This document shows positions 6,022 to 13,006 of a DNA stretch of 14,123 nucleotides, one piece after another. Numbering within the stretch: the stretch's first letter is position 1; each line of letters begins with the position of its first letter. The notes under the pieces were generated by a model that ran no database searches, was not told where the DNA came from, and saw only the letters and a list, made by a program, of their open reading frames with translations. Origin of the DNA: Phycisphaerales bacterium (GTDB taxonomy: Bacteria; Planctomycetota; Phycisphaerae; Phycisphaerales; SM1A02); contig SKZB01000334.1 in NCBI GenBank assembly GCA_007127615.1, forward strand, positions 1 to 14,123. The letters are read 5' to 3'. A program made the translations under genes and the position numbers.

Positions 6022-8043
6022 ATGCCCCGCAATATCCCCGTCGGTAACGGAGAAATGCTCGTCACCTTCGACGAGTTCTACCGAATCCGCGACATCTACT
6101 GGCCGCACGTCGGCATGCCCAACCATACCGACGGCCATCTCCAGCGCTTCGGCGTCTGGGCGGACGGTGAGTTCGCCTGGATCGAGCACGAAAGCTGGAC
6201 GCGCGAGCTCCGCTACAAGCCCGACACCATGGTCACCGAAGTCGTCCTGCGCAACGAGCGGCTCGGCCTGGAGCTGATCTGCCACGATGCCATCGACTAC
6301 TGGAGCCCGGTTTACTTCCGCAAAATTCACGTGACTGATCTGCGCGACAAGTCGCGCGATGTCCGGGTCTTTTTTCACCATGATCTCTCGGTCAACGGCT
6401 CGCCCGTCGGTGACACGGTCAACTATGACCCCCGACTCGCCGGGCTGGTCCATTACAAGGACGATGCGTATTTTCTGATCAACGGTTGCGATGAACGCAA
6501 GTGCGGCATCGACCACTGGGCCACGGGCACCAAGCGAATCGGCGGCGCCGAAGGCACGTGGCGCGACGCGGAGGACGGCCAGCTTACCCGCAACGCCATC
6601 GCGCAAGGGTCCGTCGACTCCACGGTCGGGTTCAACCTGCACATTCCCGCCGGCGGAACCAGCCACGTGATCTACTGGATCGCGGCGGGGCGTGACCACC
6701 GTTCCCTCGAAGCGCTGAATCGAAAGATCATCGAGAAAACCGCCCAGCGCATGATGGACCGCTCGGAGGCCTATTGGCGACTGTGGGCCTGCAAGGAGCC
6801 GATCGATTTCTCGCCCCTGCCCGAACCTCTGCGCGATCTGTACGTGCGGAGCCAGCTCATCCTGCGCACGCAGATCGATCACGGCGGCGCGATTATTGCG
6901 GCCAATGATTCGGACATCACGCACTTTGCCGGCGACACGTATTCGTACATGTGGCCGCGGGACGGCGCCCTGGTCGCGCACGCGCTCATTCTCGCCGGGC
7001 ACGGTGAGCTGAGCCGGCGCTTCTTCCGATTTTGCGCGGACGTCATCAGCGAAAAGGGTTACTTCCTGCACAAGTACAACCCCACGGGAACGCTGGCGTC
7101 GAGTTGGCACCCGTGGATGCTGGACGGTAAACCCGTCCTGCCGATTCAACAGGATGAGACCGCCCTGGTGACGTGGGCCCTGCGGCAGCACTTCCTCGTC
7201 TTCCGGGATGTGGAGTTTCTCAAGGATCTCTACACACCGCTGGTCATCAACCCCGCGCGCTGGATGCTCAAGCACCGTGATCACCACGGCCTGCCCCTGG
7301 CGAGTTGGGATCTGTGGGAGGAACGCCGCGGCGTGCACACCTTTACCGTGGCCGCGACGATCGGCGCGCTCTTCGCCGCCGCCGACTTCGCCGAAGATAT
7401 GGGCGCGATGGATCATGCCGCGGAGTTTCGCGAAGGCGCCGAGCGCATGCGCGGGGCGATGTTGCGGCACCTCTGGCGCGAGGAGGACGGCCGCTTTGCG
7501 CGCATGGCCATCCTTCTCGAAGACGGCACCTACCGACTCGACATGACCTGCGATGCCGCCAACTTCGCGATTTTCGCCTTCGGCGCGCTGCCCGCCGATC
7601 ACGAATCCGTCCTCCGCGAAATGGAGGCGATGCGTGAACGGCTGTGGATCAAGACCGATATCGGCGGCGTCGCACGCTACGAACACGACTACTACCACCA
7701 GATCGAACGCGAGGATATCGAAAAGGTTCCGGGTAACCCGTGGGTCATCTGCACGCTCTGGGCGGCCCAGCATCTGATTGCGATCGCCAGCTCCACCGAT
7801 GAACTCGCGCGGGCGATGCCGTATCTGGAGTGGACACAGCAGAGGGCCCTCGATTCGGGGGTGCTCGCCGAGCAGTTCGATCCCTACACCGGCGATCCGT
7901 TCTCCGTCAGCCCGCTCACCTGGTCTCACGCCACCGTCATGACCACGTTGATAAAGTACCTGCTGAAACACGCGGAGCTGACCGGAAACCGATCGGGACT
8001 CATCGCGGAACTGGCCAAGCGCCATCAGAGCAATTTCTCGTGA
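6022..8043 (+). CDS. Glycoside hydrolase family 15 protein (glucoamylase / trehalase-like)
   Basis: Protein of 673 residues with the prokaryotic GH15 plan: an N-terminal beta-sandwich-like region (about 1-260, starting NIPVGNGEMLVTFDEFYRIRDIYWPHVG), then an (alpha/alpha)6 catalytic barrel. Barrel landmarks are DTYSYMWPRDGALVA, SSWHPW, QQDETALV, SWDLWEER (429-435) supplying the putative acid glutamate (Glu433 or Glu434), GNPWVICTLW, and LAEQFDPYTGDP with the putative base Glu617. Family members release glucose from alpha-glucans by inversion; some hydrolyse trehalose, and sequence alone does not decide. No signal peptide is seen, so it is probably cytoplasmic and acts on glycogen-type oligosaccharides or trehalose. 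The GGAGGT at 6005 supports the ATG. It lies 66 bp after the fliN-like gene; co-transcription is possible but no functional link is evident. Both catalytic regions look intact. Confidence 0.92.
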   Translation: MPRNIPVGNGEMLVTFDEFYRIRDIYWPHVGMPNHTDGHLQRFGVWADGEFAWIEHESWTRELRYKPDTMVTEVVLRNERLGLELICHDAIDYWSPVYFRKIHVTDLRDKSRDVRVFFHHDLSVNGSPVGDTVNYDPRLAGLVHYKDDAYFLINGCDERKCGIDHWATGTKRIGGAEGTWRDAEDGQLTRNAIAQGSVDSTVGFNLHIPAGGTSHVIYWIAAGRDHRSLEALNRKIIEKTAQRMMDRSEAYWRLWACKEPIDFSPLPEPLRDLYVRSQLILRTQIDHGGAIIAANDSDITHFAGDTYSYMWPRDGALVAHALILAGHGELSRRFFRFCADVISEKGYFLHKYNPTGTLASSWHPWMLDGKPVLPIQQDETALVTWALRQHFLVFRDVEFLKDLYTPLVINPARWMLKHRDHHGLPLASWDLWEERRGVHTFTVAATIGALFAAADFAEDMGAMDHAAEFREGAERMRGAMLRHLWREEDGRFARMAILLEDGTYRLDMTCDAANFAIFAFGALPADHESVLREMEAMRERLWIKTDIGGVARYEHDYYHQIEREDIEKVPGNPWVICTLWAAQHLIAIASSTDELARAMPYLEWTQQRALDSGVLAEQFDPYTGDPFSVSPLTWSHATVMTTLIKYLLKHAELTGNRSGLIAELAKRHQSNFS

Positions 8044-8101
8044 GCTTTTCGCATCGGGCCTATGCATCCGCGGCGCGCATCCGCCCGCTTTCGTCGTTCT
8101 G

Positions 8102-8119
8102 ATCGCTGGATCCAGCGAT
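8102..8119. other. Perfect 18-bp palindrome between GH15 gene and aroC
   Basis: ATCGCTGGATCCAGCGAT equals its own reverse complement. As RNA it would give a 7-bp stem with a GATC loop. It lies 58 bases after the GH15 stop and is followed by GC-rich sequence, not a T-run. A stabilising 3' hairpin, an atypical terminator or a dimeric regulator site are all possible. Confidence 0.75.
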
Positions 8120-8140
8120 GCCCGGCGGCCCATCTGACCT

Positions 8141-8188
8141 GACCATCTCATCATCTGACCATCTCATCATCTGACCATCTCATCATCT
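8141..8188 (+). repeat. 16-bp tandem repeat GACCATCTCATCATCT x3, abutting aroC
   Basis: Three exact copies occur at 8141-8156, 8157-8172 and 8173-8188, with a degenerate fragment (CATCTGACCT) just before. Only four bases separate the last copy from the aroC ATG at 8193, so the repeat occupies the place where a ribosome-binding site would be. No purine-rich Shine-Dalgarno exists there. An in-frame TGA at 8172-8174 lies within the array. Confidence 0.97.
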
Positions 8189-8192
8189 GATC

Positions 8193-9419
8193 ATGTCCAG
8201 ACTTCGTTACGACACCGCCGGTGAATCACACGGCCCGATGCTGACGGTCCTCGTCAACGGCGTTCCCGCCGGCCTCGAGATCGATACCGACTTCATCAAC
8301 GCGGAACTTCGCCGTCGCCAGGGCGGGTACGGCCGGGGCGGACGGCAGCGTATCGAAACCGATGCCGTCACCTTCACCGCCGGCGTGCGGCGCGGGGTGG
8401 GCACCGGCGCGCCGATCGTCATGCAGATTCCCAACCGGGATTCGCGGCTGGACGATCTCGAACGCACCCCGCCGGTTCACCGGCCGCGCCCGGGCCACGC
8501 GGACCTCGCCGGTTCGGTCAAATGGCTCACCACCGACTGCCGGGAGACGCTCGAACGCGCCAGCGCCCGCGAGACCGCCGCCCGCACCGCCGCCGGCGCC
8601 CTCGCCCGCTGTCTGCTGCGGGAATTCGACGTCGAAGCGTTCGGGTTCGTGCGCGGCATGCTCGATGCCGTCACCGATGTCGAACCGGCGCCCGGAAACC
8701 TCGACACCCTGTTCCGGGCTCGAGACGCATCGGACGTCTACTGCCCCGATGCACGCGTCAGCGCGCAGATGATCGAGATCATTCGCCGGGCCAAAGTGGA
8801 TAAGGACACCGTCGGCGGGCTGGCGGAAGTACACGTCTTCGGCTGTCCGATCGGCCTCGGCTCGTGCGTGAACTGGACGGAAAAACTCGACGCCCGGCTC
8901 GCCGGGGCGGTCATGGGTATTCAGGCGTTCAAATCCGTCGAGATCGGCCTCGGGAAGGACTGCGCCGTTCGGACCGGTTCCCAGGTGCACGATCCGATTC
9001 TCTACGACGCATCGCAGCAAGAGACGGCATCGCTCGGATTTGTCCGGCCGAGCAACAACGCCGGCGGTCTCGAGGGCGGCATGACCAACGGCATGCCCGT
9101 GGTCGTGCGCGGCACGATGAAACCGATCTCCACCCTCTTGCGCGGGATGCCGAGCGTTGATCTGAACACCCGGCAGCCCGAACACAGCGCCTACGAGCGT
9201 TCGGATGTCTGCGCGCTCTCCGCCGCCAGCGTCGTCATGGAAAACGTCGTCGCCTTCGAGATCGCGCGGGCTTTCCTGGAGAAATTCGGCGGGGATTCCA
9301 TGCACGAAGTGCAGGCCAACTATGAATCCTTCATGGACATGGCCCGCCGCCTGCCGCTTGAGCCGCCCATGCGGGACATGCGGGAGTCGCCGATGGAATC
9401 CGATCAGTCCGAAGCGTGA
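8193..9419 (+). CDS. aroC: Chorismate synthase
   Basis: Last shikimate-pathway enzyme; it converts EPSP to chorismate using reduced FMN in the cytoplasm. The 408 residues show all family signatures: TAGESHG (8-14, His13), RRQGGYGRGGRQ (41-52), RPGHADL (99-105), RASARETAAR (122-131), and the later SNNAGGLEGGMTNGMPVVVRGTMKPI. Length is slightly above the usual 360-400; the final about 20 residues (after RLPLEPP) are a Met/Asp/Glu-rich tail. The start is supported by the family N-terminus MSxLRYxTAGESHG and by the in-frame stop at 8172-8174. No Shine-Dalgarno is present: the leader is a 16-bp repeat array. Its 3' end overlaps the convergent membrane-protein gene by 16 bp. No other shikimate gene is adjacent. 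Confidence 0.98.
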   Translation: MSRLRYDTAGESHGPMLTVLVNGVPAGLEIDTDFINAELRRRQGGYGRGGRQRIETDAVTFTAGVRRGVGTGAPIVMQIPNRDSRLDDLERTPPVHRPRPGHADLAGSVKWLTTDCRETLERASARETAARTAAGALARCLLREFDVEAFGFVRGMLDAVTDVEPAPGNLDTLFRARDASDVYCPDARVSAQMIEIIRRAKVDKDTVGGLAEVHVFGCPIGLGSCVNWTEKLDARLAGAVMGIQAFKSVEIGLGKDCAVRTGSQVHDPILYDASQQETASLGFVRPSNNAGGLEGGMTNGMPVVVRGTMKPISTLLRGMPSVDLNTRQPEHSAYERSDVCALSAASVVMENVVAFEIARAFLEKFGGDSMHEVQANYESFMDMARRLPLEPPMRDMRESPMESDQSEA

Positions 9420-10693
9420 GCCGGTCGCGGTCCTTCGGGCGGCGAGGGATCGGGCGTGCCGGAAGGTGCCCGCGGCTCCGTTGACGGTTCCGGAGCGCCC
9501 AAACCCAAGGCGCACCGAAGCTCCCAGGCGATCCACTGCAACTCATCCGCATCTCGCCCGACAAAGAGCGTGAGGCACTCGTTCCTGTCGTGATGCACGT
9601 TGAGTTCGAGGATGGGCTTGTCGTCCAGTTCCATGGTGCCGTGTTCGCACTTGATCGCGCGAATGTCGGCGCGTTGCAGTTCGTGCAGCGTGGTTCCGAA
9701 CCGCGAGCCGCGCGAGATGAGCAGTGTGTCATCCACCACATCGAGATAGGTCTCGCGTTCCAGGATTCGCGCGATGCACCAGGTTCCCCACGAGATCGCG
9801 GCCGGCACGGCGCTCAACAGAAGAACCATGCCGAAGACATTGTTGAGGGCCCAGCCGAAGATCAGACTGGTCACGAACACGCCGATCGCGCCCGCGACCA
9901 GCGCGTTGAGAATCATCACGCCGATCGACGCACGTCCGCGCCGAAACAGCCGCATGGGCGGCACGATGATCGTGATGCCGTCCGCGGTCTCCTCCAGGGC
10001 GACTTCCGTCAGGGCGGGGCGGTCGACCGCTTTCTCCGGCCCATCCGCTGCCTCGGCGCGGTACCCCTCGATCGTGATCGGCACCGGGCGGCCGGATGCA
10101 TCATGTTCCGTGAGAAAGTCCGCCAGGGCTTCCGCCGCATCCTTCAGCCGGACGTGGGGAAACCACCGCGCCAGCGTGACGGTCGAGCCGTCCGCAAACC
10201 GCGCTTCCAGTCGATCGGTGTTGCTCGTCACCGCCCGCACGGCCGCGGCGGCTTCCGCATCCTCGAAATCATTGCACACGGTCAAACGCTTGGGCAGGGC
10301 ATCCAGCGACGCCCGGCCGCGTCGGAAGAATGCCGCCGTTTCGGCCGTCAGAATGGTGGATCCTCGCACCTCGATCCGGACCCGACCGAAGAGGGAGAAG
10401 ATCCCGCTGCGCATCATGAACAGACCGAGGGTAAAACCGATGACCGCGGCGACCGCGAGCATCACGATGGCGGGCGGGTAGCCGCCGGTGACGGCATGCG
10501 CCGATGTCGCCAGGGCGACGCAGCCGGCGGCGATGATCCCGCCGATCAGCACGAAGAGCGCTGAGAAAATCCGGTCGGCGGCGCGGCGTTCACGCCCCAG
10601 GACGATTTCGATGCCGTTGGGCTCCCGTCGTACGCGCACGCCCGGCACGGCCCGGACCTGTTCGCCGAACTCGATCGCTTCAACATCCGGCAT
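9404..10693 (-). CDS. Hypothetical multi-pass membrane protein with an internal two-TM/beta-domain duplication
   Basis: Not assigned to a named family. The 429 residues contain four probable membrane helices in two pairs, about 41-66 with 73-95 and about 236-262 with 265-290. Each pair is preceded by a short beta-like stretch (PNGIEIVLGRE near 26; ADGITIIVPPMRLF near 228) and followed by a hydrophilic beta-rich segment (RIEVRGSTILTAE near 106; YLDVVDDTLLISRG near 306). This order suggests an internal duplication of a two-helix plus PH-like domain, though sequence similarity is weak. The second copy ends in WIAWELRCALGLG, and a Pro-rich tail closes the protein. The ATG at 10693-10691 lies 59 bp downstream of the UXS gene stop on the same strand, so the two may share a transcript. 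The 3' end overlaps aroC by 16 bp. Function unknown; a cytoplasmic-membrane location is likely. Confidence 0.8.
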   Translation of the reverse strand: MPDVEAIEFGEQVRAVPGVRVRREPNGIEIVLGRERRAADRIFSALFVLIGGIIAAGCVALATSAHAVTGGYPPAIVMLAVAAVIGFTLGLFMMRSGIFSLFGRVRIEVRGSTILTAETAAFFRRGRASLDALPKRLTVCNDFEDAEAAAAVRAVTSNTDRLEARFADGSTVTLARWFPHVRLKDAAEALADFLTEHDASGRPVPITIEGYRAEAADGPEKAVDRPALTEVALEETADGITIIVPPMRLFRRGRASIGVMILNALVAGAIGVFVTSLIFGWALNNVFGMVLLLSAVPAAISWGTWCIARILERETYLDVVDDTLLISRGSRFGTTLHELQRADIRAIKCEHGTMELDDKPILELNVHHDRNECLTLFVGRDADELQWIAWELRCALGLGAPEPSTEPRAPSGTPDPSPPEGPRPAHASD

Positions 10694-10752
10694 GTCGTGG
10701 CTTCCGCATCATCCCATGATTCATATGGCCGCTGAAGCGGAATCGCAAGCCA

Positions 10753-11724
10753 TCAGTAATTCGGAGTCGGGGCGCGGAACCTGGACAAGTCCACACTTTG
10801 GAACCAATCGACGGTCCTGGCCAGCCCGTCCCGGAGTTTGACCTTCGGTTCCCAGTCCAGTTTTTGCCGCGCCAGCGTGATCTCCGGCTGCCGTTGGGTG
10901 GGATCATCCTCGGGCAACGGCCGGGCCCGGATAATCTTCGATCCGGAGCCGGTCAGATCGATCACCTGTTCGGCGAGTTCCCGGATCGTGAACTCATCCG
11001 GATTACCGAGATTCACCGGACCGACGAAGTCATCGCCGGCGCTCATCATGCGCAACAGACCGTCCACAAGATCATCCACGTAGCAGAACGAACGCGACTG
11101 TGATCCGTCGCCGTACAGCGTAATGTCTTCACCGCCCAACGCCTGGCGGATGAAATTACTCACGACCCGGCCGTCGTAGGGATGCATACGCGGGCCGTAC
11201 GTGTTGAAGATGCGCACGAGGCGAATATTGACGTTGTTCTGCCGGTAGTAATCGAACATGAGCGTTTCCGCGGCCCGCTTGCCTTCGTCGTAGCACGCGC
11301 GGGGGCCGATCGGATTGACATTGCCGCGATAGCTCTCCGGCTGGGGATGAACATCCGGATCGCCGTACACCTCGCTGGTCGACGCGTGCAGAATCTTCGC
11401 GCGCACCCGTTTCGCCAAACCGAGCATATTGATCGCGCCCATCACGCTGGTCTTGATCGTCTTGATCGGGTTGTACTGATAGTGCCCCGGTGCGGCCGGG
11501 CAGGCGAGATTGAATATCTCATCGACTTCGAGCCAGAGCGGATGGGTCACATCGTGGCGAATCAGTTCGAAATTATGGCAATCAAGCAAATGATCAATAT
11601 TGGATTTCTGGCTCGTAAAGAAATTATCCACGCACACGACGTCCTGGCCCGAGGCGACCAGGCGATCGCAGAGATGTGAGCCGAGAAAGCCGGCCCCGCC
11701 GGTCACGAGAATGCGCTTGATCAT
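10753..11724 (-). CDS. UDP-glucuronate decarboxylase (UDP-xylose synthase)-type extended SDR
   Basis: NAD-dependent extended short-chain dehydrogenase of 323 residues, the usual length for soluble UXS. The Rossmann motif is GGAGFLGSH (Gly9, Gly12, Gly15). The catalytic set is STSE (115-118), Tyr145 and Lys149 in [10 protein letters not shown]. Text typical of the UXS branch includes [54 protein letters not shown] and [18 protein letters not shown]. The family oxidises and decarboxylates UDP-glucuronate to UDP-xylose, supplying sugars for surface polysaccharide. The start is the ATG at 11724-11722, with AGGA three bases before it. The membrane-protein gene follows 59 bp downstream; the divergent anmK start is 130 bp upstream. 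A dTDP-glucose dehydratase or UDP-glucose epimerase is less likely given the HDVTHPL text. Confidence 0.92.
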   Translation of the reverse strand: MIKRILVTGGAGFLGSHLCDRLVASGQDVVCVDNFFTSQKSNIDHLLDCHNFELIRHDVTHPLWLEVDEIFNLACPAAPGHYQYNPIKTIKTSVMGAINMLGLAKRVRAKILHASTSEVYGDPDVHPQPESYRGNVNPIGPRACYDEGKRAAETLMFDYYRQNNVNIRLVRIFNTYGPRMHPYDGRVVSNFIRQALGGEDITLYGDGSQSRSFCYVDDLVDGLLRMMSAGDDFVGPVNLGNPDEFTIRELAEQVIDLTGSGSKIIRARPLPEDDPTQRQPEITLARQKLDWEPKVKLRDGLARTVDWFQSVDLSRFRAPTPNY

Positions 11725-11854
11725 GTTCCTGCCTCTGGATGCGGCCCATGCCGCGAAATACGGTGAGTGACACGAGGTGCGGATTGTACGCGATCATCCG
11801 TCTCCTGCGCGTCCGCCGCTCGACAGACGGTCCGGAGAAAGCCATGATTGCAAC
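11725..11854. promoter_or_regulatory. Divergent promoter region between UXS gene and anmK
   Basis: These 130 bases lie between two divergent start codons, so both promoters should be here. I cannot pick out convincing -35/-10 boxes or an operator. A GTG at 11777 could extend anmK upstream by 26 residues, but family alignment does not favour it. Confidence 0.45.
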
Positions 11855-12997
11855 ATGACCGATGATCGCCCATATGACGCATCCAAGCACCCCGAACGAT
11901 TCATCATCGGCGCGATGACCGGCACCAGTCTCGATGGAATCGATCTCGCGTTCGTGCGCACCACGGGTGAAGGACTCGCGCTGAAAGTTGAACTTGTTCA
12001 GCACCTCAGCGCAGCGCTCGGCGATCTCGCGGCACCGTTGCGGGCCCTCGCGCAGCGACAGCCCGCGACGGCAGGGGCGATCGCGGATCTTGCCCTTCGT
12101 TTCGGCGAACGCCACGCACAACTGATTCGTGAACTGATCACCCGGGCCGGCCGTCGTCCCGACCTGATCGTGCTGCACGGCCAGACCGTCTTTCACCGGC
12201 CGCCGGTCTCGTGGCAGGTGATCAATCCCGGGCCAATCGCCGCAGAGAGTAATTGCCCGCTCGTGTTCGACCTTCGCCAGGCCGATCTCGCTGCCGGAGG
12301 ACAGGGGGCTCCCATCACACCACTGGCGGATTGGGTGCTCTTCCGCAGCAAAGAGCACCGGCGTGCAATCGTCAACCTCGGCGGATTCTGCAACGTCACG
12401 CAGCTTCCCGCGGCCGCGAGCACCGCGTCGATTCGTGATATCCGGGCGCACGATCTCTGCGTCTGCAATCAGCTATTGGATGCAATCTCGCAACGTGCGT
12501 TTGACTCACCGTATGATCCCGACGGTCAGAATGCCGCTTCGGGCCGAACGATCTCCGCGTTGGTTGACGACCTGCACGCGCAGCTCAAGGCGCAGACAAC
12601 CGGCGGTCGATCACTCGGCACGGGCGATGAACTTTCCTCGTGGCTCGACTCCATCGAAGGCGATGTCGCCGGCGGCGATCTGGCGGCGAGCACCGCCCAC
12701 GCGATCGGCAGGACCATCGCCGAAGCAATCCGCGATCAAACGGACGAAATCATTCTTGCCGGCGGCGGTACGCGACACCGCCCGCTGGTGCGGGCGATCA
12801 GGGATCATGCTTCGATGCACGTGACGACCACGGAGACCTTCGGTATCCCGGTGTCAACTCGCGAAGCGGCCGCCATGGCGGTCCTCGGTGCACTCTGCGC
12901 CGATGGCGTCCCGATCACCCTGCCGCAGGTGACCGGTTGCCGCGCGCCCGCCCCCGTCGCCGGGGTGTGGGCGCACCCCCGCGCGAGACCGGGGTGA
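11855..12997 (+). CDS. anmK: Anhydro-N-acetylmuramic acid kinase
   Basis: Cytoplasmic ASKHA-fold kinase of peptidoglycan recycling; it opens and phosphorylates 1,6-anhydro-MurNAc to MurNAc-6-phosphate. The ATG at 11855 gives 380 residues, the usual length. Landmarks are MTGTSLDGID (21-30, nucleotide loop), VLHGQT (106-111), QVINPGPIAAE, FDLRQADLAAGGQGAP, NLGGFCNVT (174-182), PYDPDGQNAASG, LAGGGTRHRPLVRAI and TFGIPVSTREAAAMAVLG. The family motif FD(T/C)GPGN appears here as HDLCVCN (199-205): the presumed catalytic aspartate (Asp200, equivalent to Asp182 of P. aeruginosa AnmK from memory) and the asparagine are kept, but GPG is CVC. A GGAGAAA lies 15 bases upstream, a poor ribosome site. The gene converges on the AsmA-like gene with a 9-bp gap. 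No murQ or other recycling gene is visible. Confidence 0.93.
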   Translation: MTDDRPYDASKHPERFIIGAMTGTSLDGIDLAFVRTTGEGLALKVELVQHLSAALGDLAAPLRALAQRQPATAGAIADLALRFGERHAQLIRELITRAGRRPDLIVLHGQTVFHRPPVSWQVINPGPIAAESNCPLVFDLRQADLAAGGQGAPITPLADWVLFRSKEHRRAIVNLGGFCNVTQLPAAASTASIRDIRAHDLCVCNQLLDAISQRAFDSPYDPDGQNAASGRTISALVDDLHAQLKAQTTGGRSLGTGDELSSWLDSIEGDVAGGDLAASTAHAIGRTIAEAIRDQTDEIILAGGGTRHRPLVRAIRDHASMHVTTTETFGIPVSTREAAAMAVLGALCADGVPITLPQVTGCRAPAPVAGVWAHPRARPG

Positions 12998-13006
12998 ACT
13001 GCGGAA

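Noticed and set aside
5992..8154. 720-codon open frame on the minus strand
   Set aside because: It lies antisense to the well-supported GH15 gene; the GC-rich third positions of the real gene keep this frame open, and its protein is Arg/Gly/Asp-rich without family features.
8226..9536. 436-codon minus-strand frame over aroC
   Set aside because: Antisense to an unmistakable chorismate synthase; low-complexity His/Arg/Gly-rich translation.
9590..10564. 324-codon plus-strand frame over the membrane-protein gene
   Set aside because: The opposite strand has plausible paired membrane helices and a sensible start, while this frame gives an Arg/Asp/His-rich protein with no structure signal.
11777..11854. 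GTG start extending AnmK by 26 residues
   Set aside because: The extra residues ([15 protein letters not shown]...) have no family counterpart; the ATG at 11855 gives the normal length.
11624..12451. 275-codon minus-strand frame spanning the UXS-anmK divergent region
   Set aside because: It overlaps the starts of both well-supported genes; no family features.
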